Source: Mycoplasma sp. SG1
GTDB lineage: Bacteria; Bacillota_I; Bacilli_A; Mycoplasmatales; SG1
Direction of reading: 5' to 3'
Length of the DNA: 64,000 bases
NCBI RefSeq assembly: GCF_023612375.1
Contig: NZ_CP076852.1
Location: 558,753 to 622,752 of the forward strand
Below the pieces are notes generated by a model, which searched no databases, was not told the origin of the DNA, and worked only from the letters and a program-made list of their open reading frames with translations. The position numbers and the translations under genes are program-made. Of the stretch, positions 1 to 10,061 are shown one piece after another; positions within the stretch are counted from its first letter, which is position 1; every line of letters begins with the position of its first letter.

Positions 1-15
1 AAACAAAAATATAAA

Positions 16-88
16 AAATGAACTAGATCCCAACATTAAAGATTCATAAAATATAAAATATGCCAAAAAAATACCAAAAAACATCATA
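16..88 (+). repeat. Degenerate copy of the nusA end / infB start junction
   Basis: On the plus strand this stretch reads as the last codons of nusA (N E L D P N I K D S, stop), the short spacer, and an infB-like ATG CCA AAA. It matches the intact junction at about 35300-35375 on the minus strand, including a 36-base exact run across the nusA stop and infB start. A one-base insertion after the infB start would shift the frame, and similarity ends at about 88. It is therefore a relic of a partial duplication in inverted orientation, not a gene. What lies to its left is outside the window. Confidence 0.8.
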
Positions 89-398
89 ACCAGTATCGTC
101 TTCCATAATTGCTCTTACGTAGGGAATTCCAACCGTGGTTACTAAATCCATTAAAATTCCTAAATATGGTTATTCCCCATAATTTCTTTAAGAATTTCTC
201 CAACACCTTCTTCTAAATCTAAATCTCTTAGAGCAGTTTTACATTGATTGCTAGTTATACAAAAGGCATATTCTCGTCAGTATGCAATATAGAAATTCTA
301 GAATTACAAGTACATCCTTTAACAGGCACTCAAGCTACATTTTTATCAGAATGAATTTTATCCAACTGATTTAATATTTTGAATATTTAATGTAATTT
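22..398 (-). pseudogene. Decayed protein-coding relic, identity unknown
   Basis: Read on the minus strand with UGA as Trp, three successive frames give protein-like text. They run from a segment with V A W V P V K G C T C N S R, through I T S N Q C K T A L R D L D L E E G, to L V T T V G I P Y V R A I M E D D. The frame changes near 260 and near 175, and a stop follows at about 22. The codon choice looks coding, but no single frame is open and no start is visible. I do not recognise the family. The last part lies antisense to the nusA/infB relic, so its end is probably accidental. Bases 399-523 hold nothing I can identify. Confidence 0.4.
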
Positions 399-523
399 CT
401 TAATAAAAAAATATATAAACTTTATTACTTAATTACTCAAAAAATTCATAAAAAGAAATGTTAAAATAATTATTTAAAAATAATCAGCTTTACTCTTCTT
501 TAATTATTTTTTAAAAAATAAAA

Positions 524-616
524 ACATTATAAAATATCTAAAAACTTAGATATTTATATTTATCTATAAATAATTCATTGAATAATTTATTGTTAAATAA
601 AAAATAAAATTAAAAA
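524..616 (+). promoter_or_regulatory. Conserved upstream module, copy 1 (lipoprotein family)
   Basis: This AT-rich block contains TTATAAAATATCTAAA, an inverted AATATCTAA/TTAGATATT, a TATTTATCTATAAAT stretch and a TTGTTAAATAAAAAAT end. Nearly the same block precedes the second copy (1064-1158) and the truncated third copy (2170-2257). Conservation outside the coding region suggests it carries the promoter (TATAAA-type -10) and perhaps a regulatory hairpin. The exact promoter is inferred. Confidence 0.55.
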
Positions 617-913
617 CTGAAAAAAATATTCAGAAAAATTAAAAGAAGAAGCGCAAAAATAATTCCAGCGACTGTAGCTACTGTTTCTGTTTTTGGTGGA
701 TGTGGCAGCGAAGAAGAAAAAGAAGATATTACTGTAACAAAAGAAGAAGAAAATACAAATGAAGCCAAAAATAATCAATCTAATAACCTATACGAAAATG
801 AACAACAAGCTGAAAAAAATGAAAATCAACAACCTAATAACCTCAATTTATTGTACAAATTTTTAATTGAACAACACTTAATTGGAAGTTCATGGCTTTT
901 AGTTTATGGATAA
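617..913 (+). pseudogene. Lipoprotein paralogue without ATG, C-terminally truncated
   Basis: The reading frame of 98 codons parallels the intact lipoprotein at 1159-2094 from its first residue: L K K I F R K I K R R S A K, then the same signal segment ending in the lipobox F G G C, then an acidic Glu/Lys/Asn-rich linker. The codon aligned with the paralogue's ATG is CTG (617-619). Similarity holds to N N L N L L Y K F L I E Q and then breaks off into a short unrelated tail ending at TAA 911-913, so the C-terminal domain is missing. It could be weakly translated from CTG as a short surface lipoprotein, but the lost start and truncation make a decaying copy more likely. 914-1063 has no gene. 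Confidence 0.65.
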
Positions 914-1063
914 TTTTACTGTAAGTTATATTTGTTCTAACCGTTTTTTAAATATCTACAAAAATAGACTTTTTTATCTTTTTCGATTGTTATCATTATT
1001 GCTTTAAATAATTCTCTAAAAAAATAAAAAAATGTGATAAATTTTAATGTTTTTTTATTTTCA

Positions 1064-1158
1064 AAAATGTTATAAAATATCTAAAATTAGATGTTTATAT
1101 TTACTTATAAATTTTATTTATAAATAGTTTATTACTAAATAAAAAATGAAAATAAAAA
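1064..1158 (+). promoter_or_regulatory. Conserved upstream module, copy 2
   Basis: Same module as at 524-616 and 2170-2257: ATGTTATAAAATATCTAAA followed by TTAGATGTTTATATTTA, TTTATAAATAGTTTATTACTAA and ATAAAAAATG. The inverted repeat is slightly broken here (TTAGATGT instead of TTAGATAT). It lies directly upstream of the only full-length gene of the trio, supporting a role in transcription or translation initiation. Confidence 0.55.
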
Positions 1159-2094
1159 ATGAAAAAAATATTCAATAAATTTAAAAAAAGAAGCGCAAAA
1201 ATAATTCCAGCAACTGTAGCAGCTGTTTCTGTTTTTGGTGGATGTGGCAGCGAAGAAGAAAAAAAAGAAGAAAAGCAAGTTGTTTCTGATAAAAATAACA
1301 AAGAAGAAAATAAAGACGTAATAGATAATCCTGATGAAAAAAAAGAACAAGTTGTTATTGAAACTGAAGATGAAGAAGATAATCCTGTTGAAAAAAACGA
1401 AGAAAAGACAAATGAAGTTAAATATAATCAACCTAATAGCCTAAATGAAAATCAACAACCTAATAATCTCAATTTAATGTATAAATTTTTTGTTGAACAA
1501 GAAATTGAACAAGAAGTAATTAAAAAATTAAAAATTTATATATTTATTAAAACTAGAGAAAAATATACTCAAGATGGTTTTGGGAGAATGCCCAAAGCAT
1601 TACAGGATTTGGTGAAAAAAAATATAAAAAATTATTTAAAACCTAATAATTGAGTAAGTATTATCGAAAATATAGATGATTTAATTATTGATCAATCAGA
1701 AGAACCAATACCAGAAATATTAGACAATCCAGATGATGAAAAAACAATAAGACAAAATAAATTAAATAAAGATTTAGTGTATTTAAATTTAAAAGTATCT
1801 AATATACAAATTCATCCTCTTGAATCATTATCAATCAGTGATAGTCAAAAAAATATAACAATTGAAGCTTTTCAATTTGAAAAAATTAATGCAAATATAC
1901 AAATTCGTTTAAAGAAAAGTGATTTAAATCAAATAAAATCTTTGACTGATAAAAATGAATTTTACAAACAATTGAAAGGTAAAAGAATATACTCGATTGT
2001 AAATATACAAAACTATGATGGAAATGCGATCAATCTCCCAGATATTACAATTATTGATAATAAAGCGCAAGCGGATAATCCTGATCAATCATAA
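1159..2094 (+). CDS. Putative surface lipoprotein (paralogous family)
   Basis: The product has 311 residues, joined across a TGA (Trp) at 1651. A basic start (M K K I F N K F K K R S) leads into a short hydrophobic stretch ending in the lipobox F G G C with Cys29 followed by G S. This suggests export, diacylglyceryl modification and anchoring outside the membrane. An acidic Glu/Lys/Asp linker (about 32-110) follows, then a middle region, then a C-terminal domain with H P L E S L, I E A F Q F and L P D I T I motifs. That domain recurs in the genes at 2310 and 2807. The function is unknown; such families in mollicutes are usually antigenic surface proteins. The ATG aligns with the paralogue at 2807. 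Confidence 0.85.
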
Positions 2095-2169
2095 CTTTAA
2101 ATAATCTAAAAAAATAATTATTTAGAACTACAATTCATTCTGCTCTTCTTCAATGTTCTTTTAAATAAA

Positions 2170-2257
2170 AAATGTTATAAAATATCTAAAATTAGATATT
2201 TATATTTATTTATAAATAAAATTTATAAATTGTTTATTACTAAATAAAAAATAAAGA
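2170..2257 (+). promoter_or_regulatory. Conserved upstream module, copy 3
   Basis: This copy has the cleanest inverted repeat: ATATCTAAAATTAGATAT inside TTATAAAATATC...TTTATATTTATTTATAAAT. It is followed by TTGTTTATTACTAAATAAA and an ATG AAA TAA, the ruined start of a former lipoprotein. Here the module sits next to the C-terminal half of the gene rather than a signal peptide, as if the intervening part had been deleted. Confidence 0.55.
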
Positions 2258-2309
2258 TGAAATAATCATTCAGCAATCAGAAGAAGCGAGACCGAACAAT
2301 GAATATAAA

Positions 2310-2609
2310 ATGTATTGAAACATTGAAATGTCTAACATACGATTCCATCCTCTTGAATCGTTAACGCTAAGTAATAATGAAGCAATTATAAAAATTGAAG
2401 CTTTTCAATTTAAAAAAATGAAGACAACTATAAAACTTATATTTAATAAAGAGAAATTTAATGAAATAAAAACTTTAACCGATTCCAAAGAATTTTATAA
2501 AGAATTAAGTAATTCCTTATTAGGGTTTGAAAGCAAAATTTATCAAGATAATAATGGTGAATCTGAAATTATAATTCTCCCAGATATTACAATCAAAAAA
2601 TATAATTAA
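2310..2609 (+). pseudogene. N-terminally deleted lipoprotein paralogue
   Basis: The frame is open from 2244 to TAA at 2607-2609, with the first ATG at 2310 and another at 2328. The text D E I I I Q Q S E E, then M S N I R F H P L E S L T L and I K I E A F Q F, ending L P D I T I K, parallels residues ~175-305 of the protein at 1159-2094. Signal peptide, lipobox and acidic linker are absent. Just upstream (2258) is ATG AAA TAA followed by bases resembling the paralogue's start, so the original start is dead. If translated from 2310 it would be a 99-residue cytoplasmic fragment. I treat it as a deletion derivative. Confidence 0.6.
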
Positions 2610-2806
2610 AATCCAGGTAATAATCCTAACAAATCATAATATTAAATGATTGAAAAATAATGGGATAAAATAATAAAATTTTTTTTTAAACAGCTAAGAT
2701 TTTGGCTAATGTTTGATAATTTTTTATTTTATAGAATTATCATAAAATAATTTATTAATTTTTTTACATAAATTTAACTTTTTAATATCAGAACCAAGTA
2801 TTTAAG

Positions 2807-4945
2807 ATGAAAAAACTATTCAACAAAATCAAAAAGAAAAGCGCAAAAATAATTCCAGCAACTGTAGCTGCTGTTTCTATTTTTGGTGGATGTGGTAGCG
2901 AAGAAGAGAAAAAAGAAAAAATCAAAATCCAAGAAAATGCAAAAAATACAAATGATAAAAAGTCGGGAACAAAATTAATTCCTGACGAATATCGTTTATC
3001 AAATAATTTTATATCATTAAACAACGAAAAATTTTACCAATATAAATATTTCTGGGATATTATTGATCAAAAAATAAAAGACACATTATCAGATGAAATA
3101 GAAAAATCGCTTAATTCAATTGAAAAAAATTATGATCTAAATCTATTAATTGAAGGAACTTTAAAAGGATTATATTCCAACAAAGAAAATGCTTCTAATC
3201 ATAACAGACCTGAAAATATTTTACCAATAACATCGATTCAAGTTCAAGAAAACGATGATAAAATAACATTTACTATCAATAGCGTTTTAAAAGAAATAAT
3301 AATTCCAATCGAAAACAACCAATATACTTTTAAAACTAAGAATTCAGAAGTAAATATTCATTTTACGCTTCCTAAAATGTTACATGAAAAAATGTTAGAA
3401 AGCGAAATATTTAATCTAAATATTGAAAATATTAAAGTCGTATTCCAATCTGATTTTGTTGAAATAAAAAAAGATGATAAAGTGTTATCTATTTTAGAAA
3501 AACAATTGGGGCAAGAATTTCTTATAAAAGAAACAAAACAATATATTATTCAAAAATTAACTGATCAAATTATTTATGAATATGAAGATAAACACAAAAT
3601 AGAAATTTTCTATCAAGTAATTAATCAACTAAAGTTAGAAATAGAAAAAAAATTTATTAGTAAATCTATTAAAATACAAAATATCGAAACAATAAAAAAT
3701 GATGATCTTTCATCATCATTTAAAATTAATTATCGTTTTTTCTTTGAAAATATTGAAAATGATCAAATTGAAACTATTGATGAAAATGGTGAAAAAAGAT
3801 TATGATTATTGTCTATGATCAACTCTTTCACTGAAAATTTTTATATCACTGTTGACCAAACAACAATAAATCAAATTGAACAAGATATTGTTCCATCCCA
3901 AACATATTTAAATGAAATTGAAACAGAAGATGTTAATGATTGATTCACACTGACACAATTGGCTAATGAAAAAGAAATGCAGAAAACATTTGAATCTAAC
4001 AGAGATTTATTACAAAGTTTGCTTGAAGAACGTTTAGAAATTGTTCATGATCACGAATTGTCTTCTAATATAAACCATATCGATAATGATTTTAAATTCT
4101 TAAATTTTTTTGAAGTTGATAAGATTGAAAAAGCTGAATTTGATGAAACGGATTTTTCTAAAATAATAACATATTTTATTAAATGAAAGCTGAAAGAAAA
4201 TCAAAGTCCTGAAATTAATCAAAATTATCGCTTTTTACAAAATGATGAAAGATATACTCTTTTCTTTCAAAACTTAGAAGAAAATAATTCAGAATTAATA
4301 ATCGATCAAAATTTAAACACTGATGTATTTTTTAATAATAAAAAAGTAAATATTAATGGTTTAAAATTAACAGGTAATTTAAAACTAAAAATATCAAAAA
4401 CTCCCTTAAAAAACTTAATTCAATATACACCAAGGGCGATTGATAAAAGTATTAATGATTTAATTGAAAAAGAATTAGTAAAAGAGTTGTCTGCTAAGCT
4501 TAAAAATGAACTTATTCAGCAGTATCATAAAATAAAATTTCCTATAACAGAAGAATTAGAAGCATCAATTGATCAACAATTAAAGACTTATTTTGAACGT
4601 AATGAACATCCAATTAAGAACATTGATCAAGTGATAGTTTCAGAAATAGAATTAAAATCGCTCGATGATGAAGAAGTATCTTGAATATTTTCAACAATAT
4701 CAGAAGTTGAGGTTGCTCCAATTGATCGATTTGAAGTTGAACATAATTTAGAAAAAATAACAATACAACCTTTTAATTTGGGGAAAGTAAACATAACTAT
4801 AACCTTTGAGACCCTAAAAAATTATTTTGAAATAATCAAAATTATGACCGATAAAGAAGAATTTCTTAAGCTTTTAAATAACGTAAATGTAACATTTCAA
4901 ATCGATAAAGATGATTTTCCAAGTGTGACTGTAACTAAAAGATAA
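2807..4945 (+). CDS. Large putative surface lipoprotein
   Basis: The product has 712 residues, joined across TGA codons at 3803, 3941, 4184 and 4682. The N-terminus (M K K L F N K I K K K S A K) and lipobox F G G C with Cys29 match the protein at 1159, followed by an acidic linker. The body has repeated topology: beta-rich segments (for example I T F T I N S V L K E I I I P I) alternating with charged helices. The last ~70 residues (I T I Q P F N L, T D K E E F L K L L) resemble the C-terminal domain of the smaller paralogues. Unlike them it lacks the repeated upstream module, so it may be separately controlled. It is presumably surface exposed, with function unknown. A strong terminator follows at once. 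Confidence 0.85.
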
Positions 4946-4960
4946 AATTATCGTTAAATT

Positions 4961-4996
4961 AAAAAAAACCATAGCAAGTTATGCTATGGTTTTTTT
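4961..4996. terminator. Bidirectional rho-independent terminator
   Basis: AAAACCATAGCA, a loop AGTTA, and TGCTATGGTTTT form a perfect stem flanked by A-run and T-run. It separates the plus-strand lipoprotein gene (stop 4945) from the minus-strand PTS gene (stop 5021) and can serve both. Confidence 0.9.
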
Positions 4997-5020
4997 AAAA
5001 TAAAGAGTTTTTTTTCTTGA

Positions 5021-6868
5021 TTATTCCTTAGAATCTAATTTTTTGTTATTATTAGATATTTCAGGATCATCTTTCTCTTTAGATGCATGGTTTAGTTTTT
5101 TTTCAACTTCAGCTTGTTGCTCGCGTTTCTCTGTTAAATATTGATTCAATTTAACTGTAATTATTTCAGCTTTTGGACCAAAAATTAACTGATAGTTTTT
5201 GCCAACCAGAAGAACTTTAAAGCACCCTAACTCTTGAATTGCCTGTTCGTTAACGACAGTAGTGTCTTTAACATCGACTCTTACCCGAGTTGCACAATTT
5301 GATGCAGCTAGAATGTTTTCAGCTCCGCCTAACGCTTCACCTAATTGAGAACCAATACCGATGGTACGCATTTGTTTTTTAGCTTGTTTTACATCTGTTG
5401 TTTGTACTTGTCCGCCAACGATTGCTGGAATTTGTACTTTACGTCATTTCATGTAATAGAAAAAGACAGCAAAATATATAGGGAAAAATACAGCAGCAAG
5501 AATAATAACTAAATAACATTTTGTACCAAAACCATTAATATCAGGTATTAAACCATAAAAAATTCAGTCAAGGCCGCCACAACTAAAGGCAGATCCCATG
5601 TGACCACCTAAACCGTAAGCGACAGCAGCCCCAATTCCACACATAATTGAATTAAAACCAAAGAATAATAACGGTGCTATCAGAATATAACTTCAGAACA
5701 TCGGTTCAGTTACCCCGATTGAAACTGATGAAACATAAGCACTTATCATCATTGCAGAGATTTTTTTTCTATGTTCTTTTGGTGCTCTAGCAATAACTGC
5801 TAAAACTGTTCCAAGATATCCACCGATCATAAATGGATAGTTTGGACCAATAAATCGACCTGGATCTAATGTTAATTTGTTGTTAGCTGCATCAAATAAT
5901 TGGGCATTGAAAGGAACCCCGTTTTGATACATTCAGAATCAAATATGTTGATCACCTTGAATATCAGAAGCAGGCCCTGCATATCTATGCCCATTTAGCA
6001 TAAAATGTGAACCAGCTGGAATCTCTCCTCCAGCGGATGTTCATCATAGAAGTGAATAAAAGGCATGGTGAACTCCAAATGGTGTTAAAACTCTCCAAAT
6101 GAAAGCAACGATTCCTGAATCAACCCCAGGACCTAATTTCCCAGAATTTGCGCCTAATCATGATAATCCAGCCCCAACAAAAGGCCATAATATCATGAAT
6201 ATGAAGGACAAACCCATAGAAAAAAATGTAAGAATTATTGGAACAAATCTATTTCCAGAAAAAAATGATAGGAAAGATGGAAGTTGTATAGTTTTAAATT
6301 TTTTATAACATCATACAACTAACACCCCAACTAAAATCCCTCCAAAAACACTAGTAGAAAGTGATAAAATCCCAAGATTCAATGCTAAAATTGAATCTGG
6401 GATTTTAAGTCCTAGAAAATCAAACGAACCATTCTGATCAGAAGGCATATTTACTACTCCAACGAAAGCTAAAATAGAAGCTTGAGTTACCAAGAATATT
6501 AAATAACCTCATATCGCTGATACAGCCGAAATACCTTCTCCTGTAAAAACAACAACAATCGCAATCGTAAAGAATATGGGCAGATTGTTAAACAACGCTC
6601 CCCCAATCTGATTAATGAAATTCCCGATTTTTCAACCAATTTCATTATGATTAACAATCTGACCTGTGATTGACGCTCCAACCCCTAGCAAAATACCAGC
6701 AAATGGCATTATAGCTATAACAACAAAAAAAGCACCACTTAGTTTTGTTAAAAACTGTCTAATTTGGTGCTTACTAATTTTTGTTTTGGTAGCATCCCCT
6801 TGATGAACAGATTTTTTACGAGTAAAAATACTTGCGACTCTCTTAAAATCTATTTTTTTCAAATTCAT
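5021..6868 (-). CDS. PTS sugar transporter EIICB (glucose/N-acetylglucosamine family)
   Basis: A 615-residue membrane permease that takes up a sugar and phosphorylates it. The N-terminal EIIC part starts after a ~35-residue cytoplasmic leader and has many hydrophobic helices. It includes P F A G I L L G V G, G R F I G P N Y P F M I G G and I P D I N G F G motifs. The EIIB domain follows, with the phosphocysteine in S N C A T R V R V D V K D, and then a hydrophilic acidic tail. No EIIA domain is fused, so a separate EIIA is needed. The paralogue at 36953-38917 is closer to classical PtsG; here the segment after P F M I reads G G Y L G T V L A V instead of the G L P A A A type, so the sugar may differ. 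Monocistronic between terminator and a 283 bp gap without genes. Confidence 0.9.
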
Positions 6869-7151
6869 TAAAATTTATTTTATTGTTATCTTTGTAATAC
6901 TTTATATAAAATTTGAGTTTATTGTTAGTTAAATTGTCTATTTTATGTTTTAAGAAAATATTTTTTAATATATTTAATTTAGATATAGAAAAAACAAGAA
7001 AATAAAAACACTTAAAACAACACTTAACTTCATATAGTATATCATTTTTAGAATACCTGTTTTGAAATAAACTATAAATGTAAAAAAAGGAATAATTACG
7101 TTATTAATTTAAATTATTAGGTTATTTTTATGAATAAAAAAAGAAAAGTAA

Positions 7152-7982
7152 TTAAGAATTAAGATTAATTTTTTCTCAAGTTATCGGTTCTTTAATTGCT
7201 TTAAAAGAGTTAAAAATATAAACTTCTGTAGCTTCAAGGCTTGAAAAATGTTTTTGGGCTTTAACTTGATTAAGAAACTCAAGATAGGTTATTGTTTCTT
7301 CAAATCGATTACAAGCAAAAATTTTAGTTAAAACTTTTCGGTAATTTTCGAATAAATAACTGAAAGCAAACTGATTAATGCTTGATATTTCTGCTACTTT
7401 ATGTGATAAAGTGTTAACTAAATTGGCGATAATCCATTGTTTGGAATCACTAAATTTTTTGATTGTAATCCCAGGAAAGTCAAAAATATAAAATTTTTCA
7501 TTTATTTTTAAAAGTTGGGGGCGTTTTGTCACCCCTGGTTTATTAGCTGCTTGAACGATATTTTTTCGATATAAACGATTTATTAAGGTGCTTTTACCGA
7601 TATTAGGAAAACCCATCACTAAAATTGTATAAATTAATGGTATTTTTAGGTTGTTTTTTTGATAAGTTTTAATAATCAAATCAAAAAGTTTATTAATTGT
7701 TCCTTTGCTTAAACTTTTTGAAAGATCAAGGGAAATTGTTGGTATTTTTTTACTTTGATTAAAATAATTTAAAAATAGATTAAGTTCTCTTTTATCTGCT
7801 AAATCTGATTTTGTTAAAACGAGAATGTGAGTATGGTTTGGAAATTTTTTAAAAATATCAAAATCAAGTGTAGCGATTGGAGCCCTTGCGTCAGCTAATG
7901 TAATAATAACATCGTATTTATCCTGATTCTTAACAAAATAATCGTTATATTTTTTCATATAACCAGGATATCATGTATTCAT
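7152..7982 (-). CDS. rbgA: Ribosome biogenesis GTPase RbgA
   Basis: A 276-residue circularly permuted GTPase that acts in late maturation of the 50S subunit. The motif order is G4 (T K S D L, about 57), then G1 (G F P N I G K S T, 124-132), then G2 (P G V T) and G3 (D F P G), the permuted order typical of YlqF/RbgA. The start was set at ATG 7982 rather than 7958, because the added residues M N T W Y P G Y M match the conserved family start (N W F P G H M) and include a UGA-coded Trp. A second UGA-Trp sits near the end, so the true stop is TAA at 7152-7154. The nearby nfo is on the same strand. Confidence 0.95.
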
Positions 7983-8025
7983 ATGTTGTTCTGTTAAATT
8001 TTAATATTTGCGATTTTAAGATAAA

Positions 8026-8898
8026 TTATTGATGAAATTGCTTTGATCTAATCATTTCTATTTCTTCCTTATAAGGTGGTTTATTGTCAATATAAGGGGT
8101 TTCTAATATTTTTGGAATACCATTCAATTTTGGATGATAAATAAAATTTATTAAAGGTTGAAACCCAATATGACCATGCCCAAGATTTTCGTGGCGATCT
8201 TTGTGGGCGCTGATTGGATTTTTTGAATCATTAACATGAATTGCGATGACTTTATCAACCCCAACAATTCGATCAAATTCATCAATAACATGATCTAAAT
8301 CATTGATTAAATCATATCCTGCATCATGTAAATGACATGAATCAAGACAAAAACCAACTTTTTCTTTTAACTTTAAATTGTCATAAATATATCTTAAATG
8401 TTCAAATTTAAAACATATCTCATGTCCTTTTCCAGCCATCGTTTCAAGGGCAACTTTACATTTCATATCCTTCGTTAAAGATTCATTCAAAGATTTAATA
8501 CATGTCTTAAGGCCATCTTCTAGGGTTCCTGAGACATATGATCCAGGATGTACAACTAAAACTTTTGCTCCGATTGCTTCAGTTCGTTTAATTTCCTCTT
8601 TCAAAAATTTAACTGCAAATTCTTGTTTAACTGGATCAACTGGATTGGCTAAATTAATGATATATGGAGCGTGAACAATGATATGCTCTAAACTAAAATT
8701 TTCTTTTAATGCTAACTCTTTAGTCTCTTTAATTTTAAACTTATTAATGTCTGTTCTAATCGTGTTTTGGGGAGCGCCTGTGTAAATCATTAAACAGTTC
8801 GCTTTATTGGCCAATGAAAACTTTAAGCTTCCTAAAAGATAGTCAGGAGCGGTTAATGGGGTATGCGATCCAATGATCAATTTATAGTTATTTTTCAT
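8026..8898 (-). CDS. nfo: Endonuclease IV (AP endonuclease)
   Basis: A 290-residue metal-dependent AP endonuclease that cuts 5' to abasic sites in base excision repair. It shows Y T G A P Q N T near the start, V V H P G S Y, A L E T M A G K G, C L D S C H L H D A G Y D, and H V N D S K N P ... H K D R H E N L G H G H I G. These hold the His, Glu and Asp ligands of the three-metal TIM-barrel centre. A TTG at 8925 would add nine residues, but ATG 8898 gives the usual length and begins K N N Y K L I I G S H like other members. With uvrC it represents the repair enzymes seen in this window. Confidence 0.95.
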   Translation of the reverse strand: MKNNYKLIIGSHTPLTAPDYLLGSLKFSLANKANCLMIYTGAPQNTIRTDINKFKIKETKELALKENFSLEHIIVHAPYIINLANPVDPVKQEFAVKFLKEEIKRTEAIGAKVLVVHPGSYVSGTLEDGLKTCIKSLNESLTKDMKCKVALETMAGKGHEICFKFEHLRYIYDNLKLKEKVGFCLDSCHLHDAGYDLINDLDHVIDEFDRIVGVDKVIAIHVNDSKNPISAHKDRHENLGHGHIGFQPLINFIYHPKLNGIPKILETPYIDNKPPYKEEIEMIRSKQFHQ

Positions 8899-9032
8899 AT
8901 TATTGGTTGTTATTTTCAAAATCAAAATCTTCTACTTTTTCTTATTCAAAAAAATGCTTTAATCAAAGAACATTAAGGAAATGAATTTTATACATCCATA
9001 TTTGTTTAATTAAATGGTTTTTATAGAAAAAT

Positions 9033-10061
9033 ATGAAAGAATTTTCTAAATATAAATTAAAAATAATTAGTAAAGGTTGAAATTTTTGAAATATTCCAGC
9101 CAGCGGATATCCGTTCGGTGAAACAACATTGTACCACGGATTAAATGGTAATGATAATGATATAAAACTTTTTACTGATATTATTAACCAATACCTTTCA
9201 TATATAAGTCCTAAAAAAATTCAAATTAAAAATATCGATAAATCTATTTTTGCAGAAAGTAAATTAATTATATCAACATGAGAAAAAAGAAATATAAATG
9301 ATTACTTAAAAGCAAGAATGATAGGATGATATAAATTTACGACATTTCAACCATTAAAAGAATTTGTCGGGGTTTTAACAATTTTAAAAGGCAGTAAAAA
9401 TTTTGGTTCAATCGTTGTTTGCTTTAATTTTAGACTTGATAAATTAGGTAATATTAAAGCGCTTGAAGAAATAGAATTTGATGAATATGGTTACTTTCAT
9501 CATTTAGAAAGCGATTTTTTAGCCAAAAGTTTTTTAGGTATTGATAAAAATTATTGAAAAATTCATACTTTATATACAAACGAAATGATCAATTTAGATC
9601 AAAATGGTAGTCTTTTAAATTTAGCTAAAAGTAAATATTCAAAAAATCTTAAATTATTAAAATTAAAAAATAAAAATATTGACGATCTAAAATTGGAAAT
9701 AAAATTTAAGAATTTAAGTAATTTTAAAAATTTAGCAGGAATTATTTCACGAATCGATAATCTTGATTCTAAAATTGTTAAAACTCAAAATTATTTAATG
9801 AATATTATTCTAACCGCTGATATTATTTTTTTAAATCCCAAAACTTGATATGGGGAAAATAAAGAAACTGCTAAAAAACATTATTCTAATAGTTCATGTT
9901 ATGTTAAAAAGATTATTTATAAAAATATCAGAATCAATCATAATCATAAAAAGAACCATTTTAATGGCGATTTAATATATGAGTTAGATGATTTATACAA
10001 TAAAAATCTTTTTGCAGGAGAAAAAATCGAAATATCTTGTTCAAATAAAATTAAAAATTAA
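9033..10061 (+). CDS. Unknown 342-residue protein
   Basis: An open frame of 343 codons including UGA-Trp at several places (for example K G W N F W N I P A S G, S T W E K R, I G W Y K F). The codon use is normal for the window, so it looks real. There is no signal peptide or membrane helix; the protein is lysine- and asparagine-rich and probably cytoplasmic. A notable region is F T T F Q P L K E F V G V L T I L K G with the following I E F D E Y G Y F H H. I do not recognise the family. It lies alone on the plus strand between divergent nfo and convergent polC; its stop TAA (10059-10061) overlaps the polC stop on the other strand. No terminator is visible. Confidence 0.75.

Noticed and set aside
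593..1431. Phe-rich minus-strand open frames opposite the lipoprotein copies
   Set aside because: They are antisense to the Lys/Glu-rich signal and linker of the plus-strand lipoproteins; the plus-strand frames have lipoboxes and family conservation.
6099..6308. Plus-strand frame inside the PTS gene
   Set aside because: The minus strand encodes an uninterrupted EIICB with family motifs across the same bases.
6869..7151. Small gene in the gap between the PTS gene and rbgA
   Set aside because: Only trivial frames of about ten codons exist; nothing with a credible start and coding bias.
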